Shown here piece after piece: positions 1 through 5,961 of a DNA stretch of 13,314 nucleotides (position 1 is its first letter; every line of letters starts with the position of its first letter). Below the pieces are notes generated by a model. That model searched no databases. It worked only from the letters and a program-made list of their open reading frames with translations, and was not told the origin of the DNA. The stretch is from the NCBI GenBank assembly GCA_003447295.1, contig DLZQ01000009.1:502-13815 (forward strand), in the 5' to 3' direction. A program made the position numbers and the translations under genes. The DNA is from Lachnospiraceae bacterium. GTDB lineage: Bacteria > Bacillota > Clostridia > Lachnospirales > Lachnospiraceae.

Positions 1-318
1 CAGATCAAGATCGCATTCCTGAATGTAACTGCTGCACAAGCAGCAACCGCTGTGATCGCATACGAGCCCATCTGGGCAATCGGTACCGGCAAGGTAGCTA
101 CTACCGAGCAGGCACAGGAAGTATGTAAGGCAATCCGTGAGTGCATCGCTGAGATCTATGATGATGCAACCGCTGCCGCTATCCGTATCCAGTACGGCGG
201 ATCCGTATCTGCTTCCAGCGCTCCCGAACTGTTTGCACAGGCAGACATCGACGGTGGTCTGGTAGGCGGTGCTTCCTTGAAGGCTGATTTCGGACAGATT
301 GTTTGTTATAACAAATAA
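1..318 (+). CDS. tpiA: Triosephosphate isomerase, C-terminal part (5' end outside window)
   Basis: The glycolytic enzyme interconverting dihydroxyacetone phosphate and glyceraldehyde 3-phosphate in the cytosol. The reading frame is open from base 1, so the gene enters from the left and about 105 C-terminal residues are visible. The segment [12 protein letters not shown] carries the catalytic glutamate (codon 64-66) and the flexible phosphate-gripping loop 6. QYGGSV further on is the second phosphate-binding loop, and [11 protein letters not shown] matches the usual end of the barrel. The GTG at 52 is an internal valine codon, not a start. The stop is TAA at 316-318, followed by a perfect terminator hairpin, so tpiA is the last gene of its transcript and the next gene belongs to another unit. 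Identification is essentially certain; only the missing N-terminus limits the entry. Confidence 0.97.
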   Translation, partial: QIKIAFLNVTAAQAATAVIAYEPIWAIGTGKVATTEQAQEVCKAIRECIAEIYDDATAAAIRIQYGGSVSASSAPELFAQADIDGGLVGGASLKADFGQIVCYNK

Positions 319-351
319 TTCTTAGAAAATAAGAATAATACTTGCAACGAA

Positions 352-398
352 AAGACTACTATGCTATGTTAGATACAAAGCATAGTAGTTTTCTTTTT
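352..398 (+). terminator. Intrinsic terminator of tpiA
   Basis: Perfect 11-bp stem ACTACTATGCT (355-365) with AGCATAGTAGT (379-389), extendable by three further pairs including one wobble, a 13-nt loop, then a T-rich run TTTTCTTTTT. It sits 34 nt after the tpiA stop. Confidence 0.85.
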
Positions 399-567
399 GG
401 CAAATCTGGTACATCTGACAAGTCGGAAAATCGTGCTTTTTCAATAAGATCCAACATTCTAGAAGCAGGAGATTCTGACCTGACGTATTCCCAATGTAAT
501 TTTTGCATAGTGTTAAATACGTTTGTACGTAAATGCGGTGTATGCTGTTACAGACATTTTTGTCGGA

Positions 568-593
568 ATCTCCTATCATACTACCAAGGAGGT
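568..593 (+). promoter_or_regulatory. Ribosome site of the Rpn gene inside a possible hairpin
   Basis: ATCTCCT (568-574) can pair with AGGAGGT (587-593), seven pairs with one G-U wobble and a 12-nt loop. The right arm is the AAGGAGG ribosome site that serves the ATG at 599. If it forms, the stem would hide a very strong Shine-Dalgarno sequence and lower translation of the full-length protein. Base pairing is seen; the regulatory role is inferred. The rest of the 319-598 gap has no convincing gene and no clear promoter; a weak TTGCAT at 503-508 has only TACGTA as a -10 partner. Confidence 0.4.
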
Positions 594-598
594 AATAC

Positions 599-1696
599 AT
601 GGGAGAAGCAGCAGTAGTCATGCAGGAGTACCTGGGGGATGCGTACCGGTTCGCGGATCTGTTCAATGTTGTATTTTTTCAGGGGGAGCAGGTGATAGAA
701 CCTCAGATGTTAAGTGAACAGTCGGAACGCTATGCGGTACATCCACCTAAACCGCAGGGGCATCCCGGAGGGCGGAGAGGTGACCGACGAAAAAGACCCG
801 GGAACGGAAAACATCGGGAAGAATACCGGGATGTGAAGAAGAGAATGGAAGACGGTACCATGTTCCGGATATTGGCGGTGGAGGCGCAAAGCTATGTGGA
901 CTATACAATGCCTCTGCGCTGCATGGAATATGATGTACAGGAATATTTAAAGCAGCTTCGGGAACTGCGGAGCAAATATACGGGGACCGGGGAACTTAGA
1001 AACGCAGAACGTCTCAGCGGAATCCGTAAGCAGGACAGACTGGTTCCGGTGTATACATTATGTTTATACCACGGGGAGGATGTCTGGGACGGACCGCTGT
1101 GTCTGGCGGATATGATGAATCTGGAGGAAGAGACGGTCAGGACGAGGCTTCCCTTTGCAGACTATCCCATGAAGTTATATTGTATTAATGAAGAGGATGA
1201 TTTTGACCGGTTCCACACGGATCTGCGGGAAGTATTTCAGGCACTTGCCTGCCGGGGGGACAGACAGAGACTGGAGCAGCTGATATCTTCAGACCCTGCA
1301 TATCGCAGACTGCCTGCGGATACGGCGGCAGTTATGGCAGTACTTATGGGCTTTTGGGAACTGATAGAGAATATGGAGTATTATGTGACAATCGAGGAAA
1401 GCGGAGAGGAGAGATATGATATGTGTAAGGCATTGATGGATCTGCGGGCAGAGGAACGGAGTATCGGACAGGAGATCGGACAAGAGATCGGACAAGAGAT
1501 CGGACAGAAGATTGGAGAGCAGATCGGGCAGCATATTGGACAACAGATCGGAGAACAGATCGGAGCTACCGGGAAGACGGTGCAGATCGTCCGGAACATG
1601 ATTGCCAGAGGCTATAAGAATGAAGATATCTGTGCCATTGCGGAATGCGGTGAGGAATTGGTACAGGAGATCAGGGAAGAAAGTCATGACATTTGA
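599..1696 (+). CDS. Rpn family recombination-promoting nuclease / putative transposase (RpnL-like)
   Basis: A 365-residue PD-(D/E)XK-type nuclease of the Rpn/Transposase_31-like group. The N-terminus (residues 11-38, with RFADLFN, FFQGEQVI and a following P-x-x-L) is the family signature. YRDVK (76-80) and AVEAQ (93-97) are placed like the active-site D...ExQ, so D78, E95 and Q97 are the likely metal-binding set. VPVYTLCLYHG and WDGP (149-166) continue the domain. Residues 289-322 are a four-residue IGxx repeat, followed by a short helical tail. The start ATG at 599 follows AAGGAGG at the right distance. Residues 48-73 are rich in Pro, Gly, Arg and Lys, probably a variable linker. Characterised Rpn proteins act as DNA nucleases and as toxic phage-defence proteins inhibited by their own separately translated C-terminus; whether that holds here is inference. 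The stop overlaps the next gene by 11 nt. Confidence 0.88.
   Translation: MGEAAVVMQEYLGDAYRFADLFNVVFFQGEQVIEPQMLSEQSERYAVHPPKPQGHPGGRRGDRRKRPGNGKHREEYRDVKKRMEDGTMFRILAVEAQSYVDYTMPLRCMEYDVQEYLKQLRELRSKYTGTGELRNAERLSGIRKQDRLVPVYTLCLYHGEDVWDGPLCLADMMNLEEETVRTRLPFADYPMKLYCINEEDDFDRFHTDLREVFQALACRGDRQRLEQLISSDPAYRRLPADTAAVMAVLMGFWELIENMEYYVTIEESGEERYDMCKALMDLRAEERSIGQEIGQEIGQEIGQKIGEQIGQHIGQQIGEQIGATGKTVQIVRNMIARGYKNEDICAIAECGEELVQEIREESHDI
1421..1696 (+). CDS. Candidate internal gene: RpnS-like C-terminal inhibitor (gene within gene)
   Basis: In the same frame as the Rpn nuclease, ATG 1421 (residue 275) is preceded by AGGAG at 1407-1411 with a 9-nt gap, as good a ribosome site as those of ordinary genes in this window. 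Translation from it gives a 91-residue protein beginning MCKALMDLR, containing all the IGxx repeats and the tail. In described Rpn systems the small C-terminal domain is made separately and blocks the toxic full-length protein; its dimer-interface helix can carry four-residue repeats whose number varies between strains. The architecture matches. A possible internal promoter (TTGGGA 1354-1359, 19 nt, TATTAT 1379-1384) is weak. Purine-rich Glu/Arg codons can mimic a ribosome site by chance, so this remains a candidate. Confidence 0.45.
   Translation: MCKALMDLRAEERSIGQEIGQEIGQEIGQKIGEQIGQHIGQQIGEQIGATGKTVQIVRNMIARGYKNEDICAIAECGEELVQEIREESHDI
1463..1564 (+). repeat. 12-bp in-frame tandem repeat encoding IGxx units
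   Basis: About 8.5 copies of a 12-bp unit of the form ATCGGACAAGAG, encoding IGQE, IGQE, IGQE, IGQK, IGEQ, IGQH, IGQQ, IGEQ, IG. The first three copies are nearly identical in DNA, the later ones have diverged. The unit length is a multiple of three, so copy-number change by slippage keeps the frame. It lies in the C-terminal domain of the Rpn protein and entirely within the candidate internal gene. Confidence 0.95.
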
Positions 1697-2222
1697 AAAA
1701 TTAGAAAAAAATCTCATGGATGTGATCCAGGAGGAGCAGGCAAAGCTGGGCTTCCGCCGTGAGAAGCTCCGCCTGTATTATCCATTATCTACGCTGAACC
1801 ATTTATTGAATACTGCGGACACGGCAGAGGAGATGTCAGTCACTCTGACCGGACAGCCGGAGAGTATGATAGAGAAGCTTGGAAAAATCACTGTTACCCG
1901 CAGAGGGGACCGGTTCTGCCTCTGTATTCCGGAGGAGGGTAGTGCCTATGTCCATGAGCATTTTGCGGAGACGGGATTTATCTATGAACTGATCCGGCTG
2001 ATCAGACAGCATGACTGCAATCTTGAGGATATTCGGCAATTATTTTTGCGGTATAGTGAGAATATCCATATAGAAGAGATGCAGGGAGAGGATTTTGATA
2101 TCATGATCCGATTCCCGGAGGAGATAGGAGATCCATACTGTTATTGCTTCCGGGACGAGGGATGCCATGTGATCTATCACCGGTTTCTACCGGAGGATTA
2201 TGCGGATCTGATGAAAGCTTAA
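1686..2222 (+). CDS. DUF3877 family protein
   Basis: A 178-residue cytosolic protein resembling the DUF3877 family of Clostridia, whose function is unknown to me. It starts MTFEKLEKNLMDVIQEEQAKLGFRREKLRLYYP; the helix followed by a basic LRLYYPLSTLNHLL stretch is the part I recognise. There are no membrane segments, no signal peptide and no evident catalytic motif. The C-terminal half contains the acidic FDIMIRFPEE and cysteines in DPYCYCFRDEGC. The frame is open upstream to 1602, but ATG 1686 gives the family-like N-terminus and follows AGGGA at 1673-1677 with an 8-nt gap. It begins 11 nt inside the Rpn gene, so translation is probably coupled and the two genes probably share a transcript. 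Whether the pair works together or DUF3877 is just a passenger cannot be decided here. Confidence 0.8.
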   Translation: MTFEKLEKNLMDVIQEEQAKLGFRREKLRLYYPLSTLNHLLNTADTAEEMSVTLTGQPESMIEKLGKITVTRRGDRFCLCIPEEGSAYVHEHFAETGFIYELIRLIRQHDCNLEDIRQLFLRYSENIHIEEMQGEDFDIMIRFPEEIGDPYCYCFRDEGCHVIYHRFLPEDYADLMKA

Positions 2223-2279
2223 GAGGGCTTAAGAGCCGGCGATCCGAACGATAAGAAAGCTTATGTGCATTTTAAGCTA

Positions 2280-2308
2280 TGGAAATACGAGAAAATGTAT
2301 GGTAAGAT
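2280..2308 (+). promoter_or_regulatory. Weak candidate sigma-A promoter for the zinc-ribbon/TPM pair
   Basis: TGGAAA (2280-2285), 17-nt spacer, TAAGAT (2303-2308), with TG one base before the -10 (extended -10 form). Each hexamer matches consensus at four of six positions. The 139-nt gap (2223-2361) otherwise holds a small 6-bp hairpin (2258-2278) without a T-run and a direct repeat GCTTAAGAG at 2217 and 2227. Confidence 0.3.
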
Positions 2309-2361
2309 AATTAAGGTTCTACCAAGAAAAATGTCGTAAAAGGCAGAAGGTGAGGGGTAAG

Positions 2362-3453
2362 ATGATCTTTAAGTGTAAAAACTGCGGCGGTAATGTAGTT
2401 TACAGCCCGGAGAGAAAGAAAATGTTCTGTCCTTTCTGTGAAAGTGAGGACAGTGAAGAGCGCCAGGATGGCGTGATCGAGACCAGTGGTGAGGAGAACG
2501 GTGCTGCGGAGGGAACGACACAGGCGGGAGCAGGTCAGCCGGTAAGCAGAATGGCAGCTGCGGAAGGAGAATCTCAGAAAAAGGTGACGAAGGTATGTCC
2601 CAACTGTGGCGGTGAGATTTCTATGACAGCCAGTACTTCTGCTACGCAGTGTCCGTACTGTGACAATTATGTGATCGTGGATGAACAGATTTCCGGTGCT
2701 TACACACCGCATATGCTGATCCCGTTCCGTATGGGGAAGGAAGGCTGCAAAAAGCTGATCCGTGACAAATTTGAAAAATGTATTTTCGCACCGACGGATT
2801 TTCTGTCTGAGGTAAGACTGAATGGCATCCATGGTGATTATGTACCGTTCTGGTTTTATGATTATGATACCAATTGTACATTCCACGGCGAGGGTACCAA
2901 GGTGCGCAGCTGGACTACCGGCAATACGCAGTATACGGAGACTTCTTATTATGATGTTGTCCGGGATATGGATATTAATTTTGATAAGATTCCGGTGGAT
3001 GCATCCATAGGAATGCCGGATGATGTCATGGATCTGATGGAGCCTTTTGATTATAAGGAGTTGCAGGAGTTCAAGCCGGAGTATCTGTCCGGATTTTACA
3101 GTGAGCGTTACAATATGACCTCCGATCTGGTGGAGAGCCGTGCGAAGGCGAAGATGCAGGAAGATGCGCAGAAGATGCTGCATGATAGTTATTCCGGCTA
3201 TTCCAGTGTACGCAAACTGGGAGAAAATATCAGCGTAACAGGCAGTGATGTAAATTACGGACTTCTGCCGGTATGGAAGTATGATTATACCTATAAAGGG
3301 AAAGAGTATCCTTTCTATGTGAACGGACAGACCGGTAAACTGGTAGGTATCGCACCGATTTCCAAAGCAAAGGTGTGGGCTTATGCGGGAACACTTGGTG
3401 TGACACTGGCGGCAATTTTATGCATGGTAAATGCGATTGCCAGTCTGCTGTAA
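2362..3453 (+). CDS. TFIIB-type zinc-ribbon membrane protein (YdjG-like)
   Basis: A 363-residue protein with two four-cysteine zinc ribbons at the N-terminus: C5/C8 with C23/C26 (CKNC...CPFC) and C79/C82 with C97/C100 (CPNC...CPYC), separated by an acidic, low-complexity linker (27-74). A globular domain rich in Tyr, Phe and Trp follows. A single C-terminal hydrophobic segment (about 338-361) should anchor it in the membrane with almost no tail beyond, leaving the ribbons in the cytosol. This layout, with a TPM-domain gene 27 nt downstream, matches Bacillus YdjG/YdjH, which help tether the phage-shock protein PspA to the membrane under envelope stress; transfer of that role is inference. ATG 2362 is chosen because AAGGTGAGG lies just upstream; the in-frame GTG at 2350 overlaps that ribosome site. 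The two ribbons do not themselves prove nucleic-acid binding. Confidence 0.82.
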   Translation: MIFKCKNCGGNVVYSPERKKMFCPFCESEDSEERQDGVIETSGEENGAAEGTTQAGAGQPVSRMAAAEGESQKKVTKVCPNCGGEISMTASTSATQCPYCDNYVIVDEQISGAYTPHMLIPFRMGKEGCKKLIRDKFEKCIFAPTDFLSEVRLNGIHGDYVPFWFYDYDTNCTFHGEGTKVRSWTTGNTQYTETSYYDVVRDMDINFDKIPVDASIGMPDDVMDLMEPFDYKELQEFKPEYLSGFYSERYNMTSDLVESRAKAKMQEDAQKMLHDSYSGYSSVRKLGENISVTGSDVNYGLLPVWKYDYTYKGKEYPFYVNGQTGKLVGIAPISKAKVWAYAGTLGVTLAAILCMVNAIASLL

Positions 3454-3480
3454 AGATTATGAGGGAAGGATAACAGGACA

Positions 3481-4410
3481 ATGGAAAAAGATATTAAAAA
3501 AGAAGCGCTGAGACAGTACTTCAAATATTTTAAAATATGGTTTATCATTGCCGGTATACTGGCGGTAATCACCATCGGAGCGGCAGTTGTTCATGCACTC
3601 ACACCTAAGACTGTACGGGACAACAGTCAGGAGCCCGCAGAGCGCGTATATGATTACGCGGATATGCTGACAGACGAAGAAGAGCAGAGCCTGCGGGAAT
3701 ATATCGCGGAGTGTGAGGAGAAGATTCAGGCAGATATCGTCATCGTAACGATTTCCGAATCGGTAGAATATGATCTGCAGAATCCGGATCTTCCGGAGGC
3801 ATTCCATGCGAAGGAGGTCGGTAGCACCGACTGGAGCACTGCCATGAGAGATCTGGCGGATAACTTCTATGATTACAATAATTATGGTTATAACAAGGTA
3901 CATGGCAACGGCGTTCTGCTTCTGGATAATTCCTATGAGGGACAGAAGGGAAGCTGGCTGTCCACCTGCGGAAATGTCTATGATTATTTCGGAGATTATG
4001 AGATCGACCAGGCATTGTATGCAGTGGATGACTACATAGACGAAAGCCCCTACAAAGCGTATAAGAATTGTATCAGTTATGTGACCCGGACCATGGAGGA
4101 GAGCCAGGAAGATATGCCCATGACATTTGCTCCCTGGATCCTGGTAGGACTTGTGGTCGCGCTGATCTATGCAGCGGTGAATCTTCATCAGAACAAAGCG
4201 AAAGATACTACCGCAACAAACCAGTATGTTGACGGTAAAAAGCCAAAGATCAACGATACCAGAGATCAGTATCTGCGTAAGAATGTGGTTACCAGAAGAA
4301 TCGAGACCAGCAGTAGCAGTGGCGGAAGCAGCCACCACAGCGGAGGTCATGGCGGAAGCCACAGAAGCAGTAGTGGTGTCAGTCACGGCGGCGGTGGACA
4401 CAGAAGATAA
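3481..4410 (+). CDS. TPM-domain membrane protein (YgcG/YdjH-like)
   Basis: A 309-residue protein. A short lysine-rich N-terminus is followed by a membrane helix (about 19-40). The TPM domain (PF04536 type) spans roughly 55-205, with the recognisable RVYDYADMLTDEEEQSLREYI at its start and ADIVIVTI as a core strand. A second helix (about 217-236) returns the chain, so the domain should lie outside the membrane and both ends inside. The tail (277-309) is almost only Ser, Gly and His, ending in SHGGGGHRR, a low-complexity end common in this family and possibly metal-binding. The ribosome site GGGAAGGA lies 11-18 nt before ATG 3481. With the zinc-ribbon gene 27 nt upstream it forms a two-gene unit, likely linked to envelope stress. 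Assignment to the domain family is firm; the biological role is inferred. Confidence 0.85.
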   Translation: MEKDIKKEALRQYFKYFKIWFIIAGILAVITIGAAVVHALTPKTVRDNSQEPAERVYDYADMLTDEEEQSLREYIAECEEKIQADIVIVTISESVEYDLQNPDLPEAFHAKEVGSTDWSTAMRDLADNFYDYNNYGYNKVHGNGVLLLDNSYEGQKGSWLSTCGNVYDYFGDYEIDQALYAVDDYIDESPYKAYKNCISYVTRTMEESQEDMPMTFAPWILVGLVVALIYAAVNLHQNKAKDTTATNQYVDGKKPKINDTRDQYLRKNVVTRRIETSSSSGGSSHHSGGHGGSHRSSSGVSHGGGGHRR

Positions 4411-4423
4411 GAAATGTGAAATA

Positions 4424-4454
4424 AATATGTGCGGGCGATAAGCCCGCACATATT
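4424..4454. terminator. GC-rich hairpin after the TPM gene
   Basis: Perfect 13-bp stem AATATGTGCGGGC (4424-4436) with GCCCGCACATATT (4442-4454), 5-nt loop. It is very stable but has only a weak T-run on either strand, so it may act as a transcript-end stabiliser or helper to the next hairpin. Confidence 0.6.
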
Positions 4455-4466
4455 AAATTGCACAAT

Positions 4467-4499
4467 AAAAGCACCTACATGACGGTATAGGTGCTTTTT
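4467..4499. terminator. Bidirectional intrinsic terminator between the TPM gene and rpsT
   Basis: 11-bp stem AAAAGCACCTA (4467-4477) with TAGGTGCTTTT (4488-4498), 10-nt loop. The A-run on the left and TTTTT on the right give a U-tract in both directions, so one hairpin can end the rightward TPM transcript and the leftward rpsT transcript. Confidence 0.85.
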
Positions 4500-4533
4500 G
4501 TATGCCTTAAATTCTGTATCGGTTCAAGAAAAA

Positions 4534-4797
4534 TTAAGCCATTCCGTTAACAGCTTTGCTCAGACGGGAAACCTTTCTTGCAGCGTTGTTCTTGTGGTAA
4601 ACGCCCTTAGAAGTAGCCATCTCGATGGTCTTGGTAGCAACAGCCAGTTCAGCCTTAGCAGCTTCCTTGTCACCGGTCTCGATTGCAGCGTATACCTTCT
4701 TGATAGCGGTCTTAACGCCGGATCTGATAGCCTTGTTTCTGTCAGCTCTTGTGCGGGATACTAAAATTCTCTTTTTTGCAGATTTAATGTTAGCCAA
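4534..4797 (-). CDS. rpsT: 30S ribosomal protein S20
   Basis: An 87-residue, lysine- and alanine-rich helical protein of the small ribosomal subunit that binds 16S rRNA early in assembly. After the initiator it reads ANIKSAKKRILVSRTRADRNK, the S20 N-terminal signature, and it ends with the conserved HKNNAARKVSRLSK region. The start is TTG at 4797-4795: GGAGG lies eight bases before it. The upstream in-frame ATG (4812) overlaps that ribosome site and would add a non-family MEVYD. A TTG start is also known for E. coli rpsT, where it keeps initiation weak and supports autogenous control. This is the only convincing minus-strand gene in the window. It converges on the TPM gene, shares its terminator, and is divergent from gpr. 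Confidence 0.96.
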   Translation of the reverse strand: MANIKSAKKRILVSRTRADRNKAIRSGVKTAIKKVYAAIETGDKEAAKAELAVATKTIEMATSKGVYHKNNAARKVSRLSKAVNGMA

Positions 4798-4844
4798 GTC
4801 GTACACCTCCATAATGTATACAATAAAATTATAATTTACAAGAA

Positions 4845-4885
4845 ATGTTTCACTTTAGCCAGACACGGAAGACTAACGTAAACAT
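4845..4885 (-). promoter_or_regulatory. Hairpin at the 5' end of the rpsT leader
   Basis: On the minus strand, ATGTTT (4885-4880) pairs with AAACAT (4850-4845), and TTAGTC (4876-4871) pairs with GGCTAA (4860-4855, one wobble), with a small internal loop and a 10-nt apical loop. The predicted transcript start is about 4887, so the leader of about 90 nt would begin with this structure. It could protect the mRNA end or serve in S20 control; function is inferred. Confidence 0.45.
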
Positions 4886-4893
4886 ACTATTGT

Positions 4894-4922
4894 AGTTTAG
4901 ACAATCTGCCAGCTTTTGTCAA
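4894..4922 (-). promoter_or_regulatory. Sigma-A promoter of rpsT
   Basis: On the minus strand a perfect TTGACA (4922-4917), exactly 17 nt, then TAAACT (4899-4894, four of six). Transcription should start near 4887. A perfect TATAAT at 4833-4828 lacks a usable -35 and is the poorer choice. Confidence 0.65.
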
Positions 4923-4996
4923 TACATATTTTGCGGATTTTTGCAAAAAATATTACAAAAATATGGTATCTACGAAAGGCGGACAGAGGTTAGAAA

Positions 4997-5917
4997 ATGG
5001 AGACTTTTCAGATCAGAACAGACCTGGCGCTGGAGGCGCGGGAAAGTGTCAATGAGGAAGAGAGCAGATTGCGGGGAGTATCGGTGGAAGAACGCTATGA
5101 AGAAGAGACGGATATCCGGACCACTAAGGTGACCATCGACACCAAAAATGCGGAAAAGACACTGGGGAAACCCATGGGAGTCTATGTGACCATGGAAGCC
5201 CCTGCCATGGTGGAACCGGATGATGATTATCACAGAGAAATCTCGGAGGCACTGGCGGAGGAACTGTTAAAAATGTTGCCGCAGGAGCAGGAAGAACTGG
5301 CGGTGTTGATCGTTGGACTGGGGAATCGGGAAGTGACGGCAGATGCCCTGGGACCTCAGGTGGTGGACAATCTGCTGATCACCAGACATGTGGTCAGAGC
5401 CTATGGAAAGGCAGCCTATAACTGTACCCGCATGAATCTGGTCAGCAGTATTGAGCCGGGGGTGATGGCGAAGACCGGTATGGAGACGGCGGAGATCATA
5501 GGCGGTGTAGTGAAGGAGACAGAGCCGGATGTATTGATCGCTGTGGATGCCCTTGCAGCCCGCAGCATAAAAAGGTTAAACCGTACGATTCAGATCACCA
5601 ATACCGGGATCCAGCCGGGATCCGGAGTGGGGAATCACAGAAATGCTCTGACCCAAGAGACATTAGGAGTGCCGGTGATCGCTATCGGGATTCCCACAGT
5701 GGTGGATGCAGCCACCATCGTGGGAGATGCCCTGGAGAAACTGATGAACGGGGAGAAAGAGTTCGATGCCGTCAAATACATGGGGCAGCACCGTATGGCA
5801 TTTGCAGAACTGAATAATATGTATATGACCGGAAAAGATATTGACTCCGTGATCAAACGTGTCAGCTATACCGTATCCGAAGGAATTAATATTGCCATGG
5901 AAAAAAACTGGGTATAG
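4997..5917 (+). CDS. gpr: GPR endopeptidase (spore germination protease)
   Basis: A 306-residue protease of peptidase family A25. It is made in the forespore as a zymogen and, at germination, cuts the small acid-soluble proteins that coat spore DNA. The N-terminus carries IRTDLALEARE, the usual GPR start and the region removed or reshaped on activation. GLGNREVTADALGP (107-120) and IAVDALAARS (181-190) hold the two conserved aspartates, D116 and D184, that match the catalytic pair of the family. The fold resembles hydrogenase maturation proteases, but these motifs and the neighbouring spoIIP settle the identity. AGAGG (4985-4989) lies 7 nt before ATG 4997. It probably forms an operon with spoIIP (20-44 nt gap depending on that gene's start). 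Forespore sigma G control is expected, yet I find no convincing sigma G promoter in 4798-4996. Confidence 0.95.
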   Translation: METFQIRTDLALEARESVNEEESRLRGVSVEERYEEETDIRTTKVTIDTKNAEKTLGKPMGVYVTMEAPAMVEPDDDYHREISEALAEELLKMLPQEQEELAVLIVGLGNREVTADALGPQVVDNLLITRHVVRAYGKAAYNCTRMNLVSSIEPGVMAKTGMETAEIIGGVVKETEPDVLIAVDALAARSIKRLNRTIQITNTGIQPGSGVGNHRNALTQETLGVPVIAIGIPTVVDAATIVGDALEKLMNGEKEFDAVKYMGQHRMAFAELNNMYMTGKDIDSVIKRVSYTVSEGINIAMEKNWV

Positions 5918-5961
5918 ATGCATATATATAAGGGAGAATGTGCGGAAGGAAAGCGTGGACA

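Noticed and set aside
342..666. Short open frames on both strands between tpiA and the Rpn gene.
   Set aside because: They span the tpiA terminator hairpin or the start of the Rpn gene, lack good ribosome sites and look like no known protein.
1289..1717. Minus-strand open frames full of Cys-Pro-Ile or Asp-Leu-Leu-Ser repeats.
   Set aside because: They are the reverse reading of the 12-bp repeat in the Rpn gene; they have no ribosome site and resemble no family I know.
2217..2278. Direct repeat GCTTAAGAG and a small AGCTTA/TAAGCT hairpin after the DUF3877 gene, considered as an attachment site or terminator.
   Set aside because: Only two nine-base copies, no T-run after the hairpin, and no integrase or element boundary nearby.
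2311..3183. A 290-residue minus-strand open frame opposite the zinc-ribbon gene.
   Set aside because: It is antisense to a clear coding gene with zinc-ribbon motifs, and its His/Leu/Arg-rich composition is typical of a shadow frame.
3457..4449. A 330-residue minus-strand open frame opposite the TPM gene, with hydrophobic stretches.
   Set aside because: The plus strand has a recognisable domain, membrane helices and a ribosome site; the antisense Ile/Val runs come from Asp/Tyr/Asn codons read backwards.
4883..4955. Sigma G promoter for gpr: CATACTA at 4883-4889 and AATATTA at 4949-4955 look like -10 elements.
   Set aside because: Neither has a GNATR-type -35 at 17-18 nt, and the first lies in the rpsT leader region. 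Forespore expression is expected but not supported by what I see.
4997..5917. Hydrogenase maturation protease as an alternative identity for gpr.
   Set aside because: The GLGN motif and fold are shared, but the N-terminal RTDLA region, the paired aspartates and the neighbouring spoIIP point to GPR.
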